A stretch of DNA of 64,000 nucleotides from Anoxybacillus pushchinoensis (GTDB lineage: Bacteria; Bacillota; Bacilli; Bacillales; Anoxybacillaceae), in the NCBI RefSeq assembly GCF_900111795.1, contig NZ_FOJQ01000002.1, forward strand, positions 58,449 to 122,448. The letters are read 5' to 3'. Shown here piece by piece: positions 36,226-46,775 of the stretch. Under the pieces are notes generated by a model, which saw only the letters and a list, made by a program, of their open reading frames with translations, did no database searches and was not told the DNA's origin. Both the position numbers and the translations under genes were made by a program. Numbering within the stretch: position 1 is the stretch's first letter; the number at the start of each line of letters is the position of its first letter.

Positions 36226-37593
36226 TTCTTCTTTAAATCCTAATATCCATGTTGCCACAAACGCTGTACCAACTGCAATTGCAAAGCCGATTAAATAGTT
36301 TATTAAGTTCGCCATCCCCATTGGTGCGACGATCGCAATCATTGGGATGCCCGTTAATCCATATGCATTTGCGACAACGTTTGTAAATACAACATACGCT
36401 CCACCAGCCGCCCCACCAATGGCAGCAGCGATAAACGGTTTTCGATATCTTAAGTTCACCCCAAAAATAACAGGCTCGGTAATACCTAAAAAGGCGGAAA
36501 ATGCAGCTGGCAAAGCGATTTCCTTCGTTTTCGTCCGTTTTGATTTTAAAAATACTGCTAAACCCGCTCCACCTTGAGCAACGTTTGCCATTGACCAAAT
36601 AGGCAATAAATAGTTTTTACCAATATCCGCAAGCAATCCGGCTTCGATCGCATGGAAACTATGATGAACACCTGTAATGACAATCATCGAATACAAACCA
36701 CCGAAAATAAGACCCGCAAGCGCTCCACCTGTGTCATATATGAAGTTTAACGTTGTTGTAATTCCTTCTCCGACAATATTTCCAAGCGGACCAATGACTA
36801 AGATCGCAGTGAAGCCTGTTAAAATAACCGTAATAAACGGTGTAACAAGTAAGTCGACTGCGTGTGGAACAACTTTACGCAAGCTTTTTTCGATTTTACT
36901 CATGACATATGTTGCAAGTAAAATTGGAATAACCGTTCCTTGATATCCAATCATTGCGATATCAAAACCGAGAAAATGCAAATACTCAGGTTCAGCACTT
37001 GCTAATCCCCATGGATTTAACAACGAAGGGTGTGTCATGATTCCACCAATAACTGCTCCTAAAAATGGATTTCCCCCAAATTCTTTGGCTGCACTATAAC
37101 CAATTAAAATTGGCAAAATGATGAAAGCTGCACTTGAAAACATGTCAAGCAATACGATCCAAGCACTATCTGGGGCCACCCATTTGAAAGCCTTCATCAT
37201 ACCAAGTAATCCCATCAATAAACCGCTAGCTACAATTGCTGGAATAATTGGAACGAAAATATTTGATAATGTTTTTGCAAGTCGAACAAGCGGATTCATT
37301 TTTTGCTTGACTGCTTCTTGGTGCACATCAGCACTTACGTTTTGTAAACCTGCTTCTTTGACAAATTGCTCATACACTTTGTTAACAACACCTGTACCAA
37401 AAATAATTTGATACTGACCGGAACTAGAAAATGCACCTTTTACCCCATCAAGTTGTTCAATTGCTTGTTGGTCCACTTTCTTTTCGTCTTTTAGCACAAG
37501 ACGAAGACGAGTTGCACAATGAACCGCACTAATGATATTTTCTTTTCCACCAAGCAACGAAACGAGTTGCTTAGCAACGTGTTCGTAATTCAT
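36223..37593 (-). CDS. scrA: PTS sucrose transporter subunit EIIBC
   Basis: Sucrose-specific phosphotransferase membrane component. EIIB domain with phosphorylated C26 in VHCATRLR, then a linker with a QEAVKQKMNPL segment and an EIIC domain of about ten helices (GIPMIAIVAPMG near the end). 456 aa, and no EIIA domain; the phosphoryl donor is likely the separate EIIA at 38745-39227. AGGGAGG precedes ATG. Preceded by a RAT/terminator leader. Confidence 0.93.
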   Translation of the reverse strand: MNYEHVAKQLVSLLGGKENIISAVHCATRLRLVLKDEKKVDQQAIEQLDGVKGAFSSSGQYQIIFGTGVVNKVYEQFVKEAGLQNVSADVHQEAVKQKMNPLVRLAKTLSNIFVPIIPAIVASGLLMGLLGMMKAFKWVAPDSAWIVLLDMFSSAAFIILPILIGYSAAKEFGGNPFLGAVIGGIMTHPSLLNPWGLASAEPEYLHFLGFDIAMIGYQGTVIPILLATYVMSKIEKSLRKVVPHAVDLLVTPFITVILTGFTAILVIGPLGNIVGEGITTTLNFIYDTGGALAGLIFGGLYSMIVITGVHHSFHAIEAGLLADIGKNYLLPIWSMANVAQGGAGLAVFLKSKRTKTKEIALPAAFSAFLGITEPVIFGVNLRYRKPFIAAAIGGAAGGAYVVFTNVVANAYGLTGIPMIAIVAPMGMANLINYLIGFAIAVGTAFVATWILGFKEE

Positions 37594-37662
37594 GTAGATT
37601 CCTCCCTCTTAATATTCTTAATATTATTATTGTGAAAAACAAAAATATTATGTTGTGAAAAA

Positions 37663-37744
37663 CAAAAAGACCTAAAACGTGCGTACAGATGCTGTAGGAA
37701 TCGTCGCACATTTTAGGTCTTGCCTGCTTATGCAGTCACAATCC
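37663..37744 (-). promoter_or_regulatory. RAT antiterminator/terminator leader of scrA
   Basis: On the minus strand the ribonucleic antiterminator (RAT) covers 37744-37716 and contains GACTGCATAAGCAGGC. It overlaps the start of a terminator whose arms are AGACCTAAAA and TTTTAGGTC followed by TTTTTG. This is very like the B. subtilis sacB/sacPA leader. A BglG-type protein binding RAT would prevent the terminator. Confidence 0.92.
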
Positions 37745-37772
37745 CGCTTTATCTAATTTTTTATCCGCTTTC

Positions 37773-37801
37773 ATTTTATGTTATTGTCGAAATTAAGTCA
37801 A
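37773..37801 (-). promoter_or_regulatory. scrA promoter
   Basis: Minus-strand TTGACT (37801-37796), 17-bp spacer, TAAAAT (37778-37773), upstream of the RAT leader. Confidence 0.75.
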
Positions 37802-37873
37802 TAACAAACAAATAGGGAACCTGTCTTTTTTTTTTCCTTTTCTCCCACAAACATTTTACTCATACCAAAAATA

Positions 37874-38704
37874 TTATTTTATGGTTAGACGTTGGATGTG
37901 CAACGTAATATAAGCTAATTCGGTGACAGGGAATTCAATTCCGTATTCCTTTTTCGCATATTCAGCCATCGCAACAGCACATGCAAACTCTTTTTCGTAC
38001 TTCGTTTGAATGAGCGCTAACATGTCTGGGTCCATAGTATGAAACAGCTCACCATTTTCTATTCGATTAAGCGCAAAACGTAAATGGGTAACAAGCCGCT
38101 GATAAGATATGCTTTCTTCATCAATATGAATGCGTAACGTTTGCTTCATGAAATCAATCATTTCACGAATTAAAGTCGTTTGCTGTAACGTTTTATTCAT
38201 ACTGGCTGCGTCCATTTTCGCGGTATGAATGTGAAGCGCAATATGGGCAACTTCATCATCCGGAATGTCAATACCGAGACGCTCGCGAATAAGCTGCTTT
38301 GCCCAAAGACCAATTTGATATTCTTTCTTATATAACACTTTAATTTCATTTAACAGCTTATTTTGAATTTGGTACCCTTGCTGGATTCGTTCAATCGCAA
38401 AAGATAAATGATCAGTCAACGCAATATGAATATGGTTATTCAGCGGGGCTTGCAATTCTCTTTCGGCATAGCTAATAATTTCTTCAGCGATGTCAATATG
38501 CTCTTCTGGAAGGGTACGTAACAACTCTTGGAATTTTTCATTTTCTTCTTCCATCACAAAAATTTTTTCGATTTTCGCACGAGGGATGATGTCATTTTTC
38601 TTTTTCTGAAAAGCAATACCTGGACCCATTACAATTTTCTCTTGCCCTTCATCCAATACAACGACGGCGTTATTATTTAAAATTTTATGAATTCGCAACG
38701 TCAT
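37874..38704 (-). CDS. sacT: BglG/SacT-type transcription antiterminator
   Basis: RNA-binding antiterminator controlled by PTS phosphorylation. CAT RNA-binding domain at residues ~1-55 (ILNNNAVVV...[10 protein letters not shown]), PRD1 (~65-170) and PRD2 (~175-276). Histidines expected for phosphorylation are present in [31 protein letters not shown] and [10 protein letters not shown]. 276 aa. AAGGGGACG before ATG. It probably acts on the two RAT leaders in this region. Symbol follows function in B. subtilis; SacY or LicT relatives are similar. Confidence 0.88.
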   Translation of the reverse strand: MTLRIHKILNNNAVVVLDEGQEKIVMGPGIAFQKKKNDIIPRAKIEKIFVMEEENEKFQELLRTLPEEHIDIAEEIISYAERELQAPLNNHIHIALTDHLSFAIERIQQGYQIQNKLLNEIKVLYKKEYQIGLWAKQLIRERLGIDIPDDEVAHIALHIHTAKMDAASMNKTLQQTTLIREMIDFMKQTLRIHIDEESISYQRLVTHLRFALNRIENGELFHTMDPDMLALIQTKYEKEFACAVAMAEYAKKEYGIEFPVTELAYITLHIQRLTIK

Positions 38705-38744
38705 CTTCGTCCCCTTAGCGATCTATTTCGTTATATCACTTATA

Positions 38745-39227
38745 TTACTTCAAATGTACTTTCATTAAAACGGTCTTTCCTCTTTCCACTTGTTCCACAT
38801 GTTCCCAACCATACTCTTTCACCGCATCCCCGTTCGTTATGACTACAGGAGTAAGATCGCTTTTCGCCTTTTGTTGCACAAGCGATACATCAAACGACAA
38901 AAGCAAGTCACCAGCCTTCACACGCTCTCCCGCTTTCACATACGCTTCAAACCCTTCCCCTTGCATATGAACAGTATCGATTCCAACATGTATAAGAATT
39001 TCTAATCCTCCCTCTGAACGCAAACCTACTGCATGTTTCGTCGGGAATACTTGTACGACTTCTCCATTGACTGGTGAAACAACAACACCGTCTATTGCCT
39101 CGATCGCCAAACCCTCTCCCATCATCTTTTGGGCAAATACAGGGTCTGGAACATCATCGAGCGGTCGTACATTTCCTGTTAACGGGGCGACAATCGTTTC
39201 CTCACGTTTACGAAGCCATTTAAACAT
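38745..39227 (-). CDS. PTS glucose-type EIIA protein
   Basis: 160-aa soluble EIIA of the glucose (Crr) family. Active-site H80 in LEILIHVGIDTV and partner H65 in FPTKHAVGLR; the VSPVNGEVVQV strand is typical. Expected to pass phosphate from HPr to the EIIB domain of ScrA, which lacks its own EIIA. AAGGGGGAT before ATG. First gene of an EIIA-sacT unit with its own RAT leader. Confidence 0.92.
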   Translation of the reverse strand: MFKWLRKREETIVAPLTGNVRPLDDVPDPVFAQKMMGEGLAIEAIDGVVVSPVNGEVVQVFPTKHAVGLRSEGGLEILIHVGIDTVHMQGEGFEAYVKAGERVKAGDLLLSFDVSLVQQKAKSDLTPVVITNGDAVKEYGWEHVEQVERGKTVLMKVHLK

Positions 39228-39265
39228 TTGAAATATCCCCCTTACAAAGAATTATTTGGATAAAA

Positions 39266-39342
39266 ACAAAAGACCTAAAACGCAAGGAAGACACGACCCT
39301 CCCATCCGTTTTAGGTCTTGCCTGCTTATGCAGTCACAATCC
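39266..39342 (-). promoter_or_regulatory. RAT antiterminator/terminator leader of the EIIA-sacT unit
   Basis: Second copy of the leader: the RAT at 39342-39314 is the same 29-base sequence as at 37744-37716. The terminator arms ACCTAAAACG / CGTTTTAGGT (39273-39282, 39306-39315) enclose a different loop. T-run follows. Confidence 0.92.
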
Positions 39343-39365
39343 TACGGTATTTAGCTTCTTCTTAT

Positions 39366-39394
39366 AAGTTAAAGTAAGATCTTTCATTTGTCAA
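39366..39394 (-). promoter_or_regulatory. Promoter of the EIIA-sacT unit
   Basis: Minus-strand TTGACA (39394-39389), 17-bp spacer, TAACTT (39371-39366). Confidence 0.6.
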
Positions 39395-39441
39395 TATGCT
39401 ACAATAATCATAAGACAACATACGAAACGGAGTGGATGTTT

Positions 39442-40665
39442 GTGAACCCTTTTGCCACTCATTTTGACAGCTTAGAGGAGTTTGCCGATCATGTGAGCGA
39501 GTTATTGCAATGTCCGATTACGATTGAAGATGCAAACCATCGCTTAATTGCTTATAGCGGACATGAGCATTACACCGATCCTGCCCGTACAGCAACCATT
39601 ATCCATCGTCGCGTGCCGGAACGCGTCATTAATAGCTTATGGCGCGAAGGGGTGATCCCAAAGCTTTTGCAAAGCGAACAGCCTGTCCGTGTGGCACAAA
39701 TTTCAGAAATAGGACTTGGCAACCGCATCGCCATTTCAATTTGGAAAAATAAAGAGGCGCTCGGATTTATTTGGGCGATTGAAATGGATGAACCTTGGAC
39801 GGAACAACAATTCGATGTATTAAAACAGGCGGCAAAAGCGGCAAAGAATTTATTGTTGCAAGCGCAAATTCGGAAGCATAAAAAAGAAGAGCGCATTCAA
39901 GAATTTTTTTGGAAGCTATTAACCGGACACTTTTCGTCTCCGCACGATATTGTTGAACAATGCAACGAATTAAACGTACACGTATATCCGTTTTTTGCTG
40001 TTGGCATTTTTCAATTTCAACAACATATTCAAACGCAAGTGGAAAGGCAAATTGATTACTTATTAAAGACGACACAACAGCTTGCCGTGCCGCTCTATAC
40101 GATCGATCATCAACGGCTCATCGTGGTTGTCGCCCCAAGTTCGAACGTCTACGGTGAAGCGCATATTGAACGGTTTTTCCGTTCGTTCATGGCGCAAATG
40201 AAAGAACGTTTTCGCGTCGACATTGTAATGGGAGCTTTCGGAAACGTATATGAATGTTATACGAACATCGCTAAAAGCTACGAAGAAGCACAAACCGTAT
40301 TAAAAATGAAGCGCGCATTTCCTCATCAACTTGCCGATGTTCAAAGTTACCAACATCTCGGCATGTATCAGTTTTTCGATTTACTTTTTGAGAAAAAGCG
40401 ACATGGGGATTTCCACAACGCTGCGCTCAACAAACTGAAACAGTACGATGCTCAACATCATACAAACTTAGTTGAAACGATCGAAACGTATCTCGATTAC
40501 GACAGCAATGTTAACGAAACGGCAAAAGCGCTCAATATTCATCCAAATACGCTTGCTTATCGGCTAAAGCGAATTAGCGAAATTGGACATATCGATTTAA
40601 GCAATATGAGTGAAAAAGTAAAACTATACGTTGATATGAAATTAGACAAATATCGAGCAACATAG
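39442..40665 (+). CDS. adeR: PucR-family activator, AdeR-like
   Basis: Transcription factor of the PucR/CdaR family; B. subtilis AdeR activates ald, which is the next gene here. The N-terminal half is a sensor domain and the C-terminal HTH_30 domain reads YDSNVNETAKALNIHPNTLAYRLKRI. 407 aa from GTG 39442, nine bases after GGAG; an ATG two codons earlier is too close to that site. Divergent from the sucrose EIIA unit. AdeR identity is mainly by adjacency to ald. Confidence 0.8.
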   Translation: MNPFATHFDSLEEFADHVSELLQCPITIEDANHRLIAYSGHEHYTDPARTATIIHRRVPERVINSLWREGVIPKLLQSEQPVRVAQISEIGLGNRIAISIWKNKEALGFIWAIEMDEPWTEQQFDVLKQAAKAAKNLLLQAQIRKHKKEERIQEFFWKLLTGHFSSPHDIVEQCNELNVHVYPFFAVGIFQFQQHIQTQVERQIDYLLKTTQQLAVPLYTIDHQRLIVVVAPSSNVYGEAHIERFFRSFMAQMKERFRVDIVMGAFGNVYECYTNIAKSYEEAQTVLKMKRAFPHQLADVQSYQHLGMYQFFDLLFEKKRHGDFHNAALNKLKQYDAQHHTNLVETIETYLDYDSNVNETAKALNIHPNTLAYRLKRISEIGHIDLSNMSEKVKLYVDMKLDKYRAT

Positions 40666-40698
40666 CTTTTGTGGAAATCCACAAAAGCTCGTTTTTTC
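40663..40698 (+). terminator. Terminator of adeR
   Basis: AGCTTTTGTGG / CCACAAAAGCT stem with loop AAAT, then CGTTTTTT. Confidence 0.85.
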
Positions 40699-40785
40699 TT
40701 TCTCCTTTCTTAACAAACAACAAGTGATAAAAAACATTTATACTGTAGATAATACGAAAAGACAACTTGAAAGGGGAAACAGCAC

Positions 40786-41916
40786 ATGATTATTGGTGTT
40801 CCAAAGGAAATTAAAAATAACGAAAATCGCGTAGCCATTACACCTTCTGGCGTCATGTCGTTCGTCAGCAATGGGCATACTGTATTAATTGAGAAAGATG
40901 CCGGCATTGGAAGCGGTTTCACAAATGAAGCGTACGTGAGCGCAGGGGCACAAATTGTCGAGCACGCCGCAGATGTATGGGCGCAAGCGGATATGGTTAT
41001 GAAAGTAAAAGAGCCGCTACCAAACGAATACGAATACTTCCGTCCAGGATTAATACTATTCACATATTTACACCTTGCTGCTGAACCTGAGTTAGCGCGT
41101 GCACTTAAAGAAAAAGGCGTCATTGCGATCGCTTATGAAACGGTACAAGTTGGTCGCACGCTACCGCTCTTAACTCCGATGAGCGAAGTGGCGGGACGTA
41201 TGGCAGCGCAAATCGGTGCCCAATTCCTTGAAAAAACAAAAGGCGGAAAAGGTATTCTTCTTTCCGGTGTTCCGGGCGTTAGCCGCGGAAAAGTAACGAT
41301 TATCGGCGGTGGCGTCGTTGGAACAAACGCTGCGAAAGTTGCGATCGGCTTAGGCGCAAACGTAACAATTATCGACTTAAGCGCCGAACGTTTACGTGAA
41401 CTTGATGATATTTTCGGAAGCCAAATTAATACGCTTATGTCTAACCCAATGAACATCGCGCAAGCTGTCGCCGAGTCCGACCTTGTGATCGGTGCCGTAT
41501 TAATTCCTGGGGCGAAAGCGCCAAAACTTGTGACAGAAGAAATGGTAAAAGCGATGCAACCAGGCTCTGTCATCGTTGACGTAGCAATTGACCAAGGCGG
41601 CATTGTTGAAACGAGCGACCATGTGACGACACACGACAACCCAACATATGTGAAACACGGCGTCGTTCACTACGCGGTAGCAAACATGCCAGGAGCTGTT
41701 CCGCGCACATCAACACTTGCGCTTACAAACGTGACAATGCCGTACGCATTGCAAATCGCAAATAAAGGGGTACACAAAGCGGTTGCCGACAACCATGCAT
41801 TACGCCTCGGTGTAAACGTCGCAAACGGAGAAATCACATACGAAGCTGTCGCGCGCGACCTCGGTTACGACTACGTTCCGGTTGAAGTAGCTTTGGAAAA
41901 GCAACTATTAGCATAA
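40786..41916 (+). CDS. ald: Alanine dehydrogenase
   Basis: NAD-dependent enzyme that converts alanine to pyruvate and ammonia; needed for alanine use and sporulation. K75 (MKVKEPL) and H96 (YLHLAAEP) are the pyruvate-binding/catalytic residues; the NAD motif is [15 protein letters not shown]. 376 aa. AAAGGGG before ATG. Probably activated by adeR immediately upstream. Confidence 0.97.
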   Translation: MIIGVPKEIKNNENRVAITPSGVMSFVSNGHTVLIEKDAGIGSGFTNEAYVSAGAQIVEHAADVWAQADMVMKVKEPLPNEYEYFRPGLILFTYLHLAAEPELARALKEKGVIAIAYETVQVGRTLPLLTPMSEVAGRMAAQIGAQFLEKTKGGKGILLSGVPGVSRGKVTIIGGGVVGTNAAKVAIGLGANVTIIDLSAERLRELDDIFGSQINTLMSNPMNIAQAVAESDLVIGAVLIPGAKAPKLVTEEMVKAMQPGSVIVDVAIDQGGIVETSDHVTTHDNPTYVKHGVVHYAVANMPGAVPRTSTLALTNVTMPYALQIANKGVHKAVADNHALRLGVNVANGEITYEAVARDLGYDYVPVEVALEKQLLA

Positions 41917-41920
41917 AAAA

Positions 41921-41955
41921 ACAAAAGGTGTCTTGACAAACTGGACACCTTTTTC
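41921..41955. terminator. Bidirectional terminator ald/artP
   Basis: AAAAGGTGTC / GACACCTTTT stem with an 11-base loop and T-run. Confidence 0.8.
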
Positions 41956-42678
41956 CTATAACACTTTGGATAAAAACGACTTCGTTCGCTCATGTTGTGG
42001 TGCATCAAAAATTTGTTGTGGCGTTCCTTCCTCTACGATCACTCCACCGTCCATAAAGAGAACACGATCCCCGACTTCACGCGCAAATCCCATCTCATGC
42101 GTCACGACGACCATCGTCATTCCTTCTTTCGCCAACTGCTTCATAACCGCAAGCACCTCACCGACCATTTCTGGATCCAGGGCAGATGTCGGTTCATCAA
42201 ATAACATCACTTTCGGCTCCATCGCAAGCGCACGAGCGATCGCGACCCGCTGCGCCTGTCCGCCCGATAAAGAGTCCGGATATACGTTCGCCTTATCTTG
42301 CAAACCGACTTTCGCAAGCAATTGTAGCGCTTTTTCTGCCGCTTTTTCCTTTGGCCATTTGCGCACTTTCATCGGAGCAAGTGTGATGTTATCCAGCACC
42401 GTCATATGCGGAAATAAATTGAATCGTTGAAATACCATTCCTACTTCTTCGCGCACTTTATTTAAATCCGTTTTCGGATCTTTTAAACGAAATCCATCGA
42501 TGATAATATCGCCTTCATCGAAATCTTCAAGCATGTTTAAACAACGTAAAAATGTCGATTTTCCTGAACCGGAAGGACCAATGACAACAACAACTTCTTT
42601 TTCACGAATATGCACGTCAATTCCTTTTAACACATGTAGCGATCCGTACGATTTTTTTAAGTTGGTCACTTGAATCAT
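41956..42678 (-). CDS. artP: Amino-acid ABC transporter ATPase
   Basis: 240-aa nucleotide-binding subunit of a polar amino acid importer. Walker [10 protein letters not shown], signature LSGGQAQR, Walker B VMLFDEP, switch His in VVTHEMG. It overlaps the permease stop by 4 bases. The name follows the Geobacillus stearothermophilus ArtJ-(MP)2 system for Arg/Lys/His, chosen because the binding protein resembles ArtJ; GlnQ would be the alternative. Confidence 0.85.
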   Translation of the reverse strand: MIQVTNLKKSYGSLHVLKGIDVHIREKEVVVVIGPSGSGKSTFLRCLNMLEDFDEGDIIIDGFRLKDPKTDLNKVREEVGMVFQRFNLFPHMTVLDNITLAPMKVRKWPKEKAAEKALQLLAKVGLQDKANVYPDSLSGGQAQRVAIARALAMEPKVMLFDEPTSALDPEMVGEVLAVMKQLAKEGMTMVVVTHEMGFAREVGDRVLFMDGGVIVEEGTPQQIFDAPQHERTKSFLSKVL

Positions 42679-43328
42679 GCATCATACCTTCTTTCTAACC
42701 GGTGTAACAGCTTGCTTAGCGAAAGAGTGAGAATTAAATAAATAAGGGCAACAGTTAAGTAAGGCTCCCAAACGCGATAATATTGACCTTGCATCGCCCG
42801 TCCCCAATACATTAGTTCAGGTGCTGCAATGATAGCCGCAAGTGACGAGTCTTTAATAAGGACGATAAATTCATTGCCAAGCGGTGGGATCATTCGCTTA
42901 ATCGCTTGCGGTAAAATGATGTAACGCATCGCTTGTACATGTGTCATACCGAGCGAGCGAGCTGCTTCCATTTGACCACGATCGATCGATTGAATGCCGG
43001 CCCGAAAAATTTCTGCGATATACGCAGCTGCGTTTAACGATAAAGAAATCGCTCCTGATACGAGCGGATTCGGCTGCGCTGTAAACATCGGCATGACACC
43101 GAAATGAATCAGTAAAATCTGTACAAATAGCGGTGTTCCACGAAAAAAATGAACGTACCAATCAAACGGAAGACGAATGAAGCGGTTTTGAACCATTTTT
43201 CCAAGCCCAATCACTAACCCGAGCACCGTACCAAAGACGATACCGACTAATGATAGGCCGATCGTCCACAATACCCCTTTAAGAAAGAACGGCGCATATT
43301 CAACTACAATATCAAAACGAAAATCCAT
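42675..43328 (-). CDS. artM: Amino-acid ABC transporter permease
   Basis: 217-aa HisM/GlnP-type permease with about five helices and the EAA-loop [26 protein letters not shown] 43328 follows AAAGGTGAG; an ATG three codons upstream is weaker. Overlaps artP by 4 bases. Function as one of two identical membrane subunits is typical for this group. Confidence 0.85.
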   Translation of the reverse strand: MDFRFDIVVEYAPFFLKGVLWTIGLSLVGIVFGTVLGLVIGLGKMVQNRFIRLPFDWYVHFFRGTPLFVQILLIHFGVMPMFTAQPNPLVSGAISLSLNAAAYIAEIFRAGIQSIDRGQMEAARSLGMTHVQAMRYIILPQAIKRMIPPLGNEFIVLIKDSSLAAIIAAPELMYWGRAMQGQYYRVWEPYLTVALIYLILTLSLSKLLHRLERRYDA

Positions 43329-43349
43329 ATGTCTCACCTTTCCCTTTGA

Positions 43350-43386
43350 AAAAGTTGCGTAACCGGGAACAGTTACGCAACTTTTA
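43350..43386 (-). terminator. Hairpin between artJ and artM
   Basis: AAAAGTTGCGTAAC / GTTACGCAACTTTTTC stem on the minus strand. Because artM has no visible promoter, this is likely a partial terminator that gives more binding protein than permease. Confidence 0.75.
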
Positions 43387-43394
43387 CGTCCATG

Positions 43395-44195
43395 TTATTG
43401 CTGTTGTTGTAATGATTCAATATTCGGTTCTGTGCCAAACCACTTTTTATAAATTTCTGTATACGTGCCATTTTCAATGACTTTTTTCAACGCTTCGTCT
43501 ACTTTTTGTTTGAGCTCGCTACCTTTCGGGAACATAAAACCGTAAAATTCGGATTCAAAATGTTCTGGGTCTTCAAATGCCACGATTTTTGCATCTGGAT
43601 TATTTTTTACATATTCGTTTGCGACAGCATTGTCTGTCACAACCGCTTCGACACCGCCGTTTAATAAGTCCATAATCGCGACGACTGTATTCTCAAACTT
43701 TTTAATATTTGGATTCTCTTTTCCTAAAATTTTTTCAACCGCCGTTTGTCCAGTTGTACCATTTTGCACTCCGACTACTTTTCCTTGTAAATCTTTCGCG
43801 CTTTTAATTGAACTTCCTTCTTTGACAAGAATCATATGTGTCGATTCAAAGTACGGAATAGAGAAGTCGTATGTTTTTTTCCGATCGTCGTTAATCGTAA
43901 TGCCCGAAACGGCCATATCTGCTGTCTTTCCTTGAATGGCCGCAAACAGTGGATCCCAGCCGATATTTTTTAATTCATATTCTAACCCTGCTTCTTCCAT
44001 GACTGCTTTTAATAAATCGACATCAAATCCGACAATTTCTCCTTTATCCATATATTCAAACGGGGCAAATGCTGCATCTGTTACAACGGTAATTTTCTTT
44101 TCTGTTGTTGCCGTTTTTTCTGTCGAACCGCCGCATCCGACAAGCGCAAACATAAGTATAGAAACAAGTGTTGCAATCATTCCTTTTTTTATCAT
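43395..44195 (-). CDS. artJ: Amino-acid-binding lipoprotein, ArtJ-like
   Basis: 266-aa extracellular substrate-binding lipoprotein: signal peptide with lipobox LVGC (C21), then a two-lobed type II binding domain (TDAAFAPFEYMDKGEIVGFDVDL). The sequence closely recalls ArtJ of G. stearothermophilus (Arg/Lys/His). TDNAVANEYV and the hinge IGWDPLFAAIQ are shared. Ribosome site AAGGGGGAG. First gene of artJ-artM-artP. Confidence 0.85.
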   Translation of the reverse strand: MIKKGMIATLVSILMFALVGCGGSTEKTATTEKKITVVTDAAFAPFEYMDKGEIVGFDVDLLKAVMEEAGLEYELKNIGWDPLFAAIQGKTADMAVSGITINDDRKKTYDFSIPYFESTHMILVKEGSSIKSAKDLQGKVVGVQNGTTGQTAVEKILGKENPNIKKFENTVVAIMDLLNGGVEAVVTDNAVANEYVKNNPDAKIVAFEDPEHFESEFYGFMFPKGSELKQKVDEALKKVIENGTYTEIYKKWFGTEPNIESLQQQQ

Positions 44196-44467
44196 TGTTA
44201 CTCCCCCTTACTATTTGCTGTAAAATAATAAATACTTGTGTATAAACATGCTGTGCTCCTCATGTTTCACATATTATCAACTTTTTTGTTTTTATGCAAC
44301 AAGTTTTATAAAAATAATTTTTAGAAAAATCTTTATTTTAAAAATGTTTTCGCTCAATCTTTCACAAATTTTTCAACACTTTATTCTCCCATGCGTGTAA
44401 TAAAGTAGTATTCTTTATATAGGGGGGTTACTATTCCTTAATGATTAATGATTGGGAGGAGATTATG

Positions 44468-46726
44468 ATGGCGCTACTTACTGTGAACGAAGCTTTAATG
44501 GACGCTTGGAGAACGTTCAAAGGCGATAAGTGGAAAAAAGAAATTGACGTTCGCGACTTTATTTTAAATAACGTAACCGTTTACACAGGGGATGAATCGT
44601 TTTTACAAGGTCCAACTGAAGCGACAAAAACACTTTGGGAACAAGTGATGGAACTTTCAAAACTTGAACGCGAAAAAGGCGGCGTTCTCGACATGGATAC
44701 AGAAATTATATCGACCATCACGTCGCACGGACCAGGCTATTTGAACAGGGAACTTGAAAAAGTTGTCGGTTTTCAAACAGACGAACCGTTTAAACGGGCA
44801 CTTATGCCATTTGGGGGCATTCGCATGGCGGAGCAGGCGTGCGAAGCTTACGGATATGAAGTGAGCGATGACGTAAAGAAAATTTTTACTCAATATCGTA
44901 AAACGCATAACCAAGGCGTATTTGACGTGTATACGGACGAAATGAAAGCGGCACGTAAAGCCGGAATTATTACGGGACTCCCTGATTCATACGGACGCGG
45001 CCGCATTATCGGAGACTATCGCCGCGTTGCTTTATACGGCGTTGATCGTTTAATTGAAGAAAAGAAAAAAGACTTACGAAATACAGGTGCGCGTACAATG
45101 AGCGAAGACATTATTCGTCTCCGCGAAGAACTAGCAGAGCAAATTCGCGCCCTCCAAGAACTAAAAGAAATGGCTGCAAGCTACGGCTACGATATTTCAA
45201 AGCCGGCGCGCAACGCACATGAGGCGTTTCAATGGCTATACTTTGCTTACCTCGCTGCGATTAAAGAACAAAACGGTGCAGCAATGAGTTTAGGTCGCGT
45301 TTCTACGTTTTTAGATATTTATATCGAACGCGACTTGCAAGAAGGGACATTAACAGAACGGGAAGCACAAGAGCTCGTTGACCATTTCGTTATGAAGTTA
45401 CGCCTCGTCAAATTCGCGCGAACACCAGAATATAATGAGCTATTTAGCGGCGACCCAACGTGGGTAACCGAGTCGATCGGCGGTGTCGCGATTGACGGCC
45501 GTCCGCTTGTGACGAAAAACTCGTTCCGCTTCTTGCATACGCTCGACAACTTAGGGCCTGCACCGGAACCAAACTTAACGGTGCTTTGGTCCACACAATT
45601 GCCAGAAGCGTTCAAAAAATATTGCGCGAAAATGTCGATTCAAACAAGCTCTATCCAATATGAAAATGACGATTTAATGCGCCCTGAGTTCGGCGATGAC
45701 TACGGCATTGCGTGCTGCGTATCCGCGATGCGCATCGGCAAACAAATGCAATTTTTCGGCGCGCGCGCAAACCTTGCGAAAGCATTATTATATGCGATTA
45801 ATGGCGGCGTAGATGAAAAATTAAAAGTGCAAATCGGTCCAGAATTTGCGCCAATCACATCTGAATACTTAGATTACGATGAAGTGATGCGCAAATTTGA
45901 CAACGTCATGGAATGGCTTGCTGAATTGTATATTAATACATTAAATGTCATCCATTACATGCACGATAAATATTGTTATGAGCGCATTGAAATGGCGCTC
46001 CACGACACACATGTCATGCGTACAATGGCAACGGGAATCGCCGGCCTTTCTGTTGTCGCTGACTCATTAAGCGCAATGAAATATGCAAAAGTAAAAACGA
46101 TTCGCGACGAAAACGGCTTAGCTGTCGACTTTGAAATTGAAGGCGACTTCCCGAAATACGGTAACAACGATGATCGTGTAGATTCGATCGCTGTCGATAT
46201 TGTTGAGCGCTTTATGACAAAATTGCGCAAACATAAAACGTATCGCGATTCAAAACATACAACATCGATCTTAACAATCACGTCAAACGTCGTCTATGGG
46301 AAAAAGACAGGAAATACACCTGACGGCCGTCGCGCAGGCGAACCGTTTGCACCTGGCGCTAACCCGTTGCACGGCCGCGACACAAAAGGTGCGCTTGCGT
46401 CGTTAAGCTCTGTCGCAAAATTACCGTATGAATATGCATTAGATGGCATTTCAAACACGTTCTCAATCGTACCAAAAGCACTCGGCAAAGATGATGCAAC
46501 ACGCGTTCAAAACCTTGTGGCAATTTTAGACGGATATGCTAAAAAACGCGGTCACCATTTGAACATCAACGTCTTTAACCGCGAAACGTTGCTCGATGCG
46601 ATGGAGCACCCAGAAAAATATCCGCAGCTCACCATTCGCGTATCAGGCTATGCGGTGAACTTTATTAAATTAACACGCGAACAACAAATTGATGTCATTA
46701 ATCGGACGTTCCATGAAACAATGTAA
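44468..46726 (+). CDS. pflB: Pyruvate formate-lyase
   Basis: Glycyl-radical enzyme that converts pyruvate plus CoA to acetyl-CoA and formate under anaerobiosis. C416-C417 in GIACCVSAM are the thiyl pair; the radical glycine is G727 in RVSGYAV near the C-terminus. 752 aa, normal. GGGAGGAG precedes two adjacent ATGs (44465, 44468); the second is preferred on spacing. A half Rex-like site TTCACAA lies upstream (44361-44367). Followed by pflA. Confidence 0.96.
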   Translation: MALLTVNEALMDAWRTFKGDKWKKEIDVRDFILNNVTVYTGDESFLQGPTEATKTLWEQVMELSKLEREKGGVLDMDTEIISTITSHGPGYLNRELEKVVGFQTDEPFKRALMPFGGIRMAEQACEAYGYEVSDDVKKIFTQYRKTHNQGVFDVYTDEMKAARKAGIITGLPDSYGRGRIIGDYRRVALYGVDRLIEEKKKDLRNTGARTMSEDIIRLREELAEQIRALQELKEMAASYGYDISKPARNAHEAFQWLYFAYLAAIKEQNGAAMSLGRVSTFLDIYIERDLQEGTLTEREAQELVDHFVMKLRLVKFARTPEYNELFSGDPTWVTESIGGVAIDGRPLVTKNSFRFLHTLDNLGPAPEPNLTVLWSTQLPEAFKKYCAKMSIQTSSIQYENDDLMRPEFGDDYGIACCVSAMRIGKQMQFFGARANLAKALLYAINGGVDEKLKVQIGPEFAPITSEYLDYDEVMRKFDNVMEWLAELYINTLNVIHYMHDKYCYERIEMALHDTHVMRTMATGIAGLSVVADSLSAMKYAKVKTIRDENGLAVDFEIEGDFPKYGNNDDRVDSIAVDIVERFMTKLRKHKTYRDSKHTTSILTITSNVVYGKKTGNTPDGRRAGEPFAPGANPLHGRDTKGALASLSSVAKLPYEYALDGISNTFSIVPKALGKDDATRVQNLVAILDGYAKKRGHHLNINVFNRETLLDAMEHPEKYPQLTIRVSGYAVNFIKLTREQQIDVINRTFHETM

Positions 46727-46728
46727 TG

Positions 46729-46755
46729 ACAGCTCCCACATCGTGTGGGAGCTTT
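46729..46755 (+). terminator. Hairpin between pflB and pflA
   Basis: AGCTCCCACA / TGTGGGAGCT with loop TCG, followed by TTC only. Likely an RNA-stability or attenuation hairpin that keeps pflB above pflA. Confidence 0.6.
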
Positions 46756-46775
46756 CTACCTAGGAGGCAAACAAC

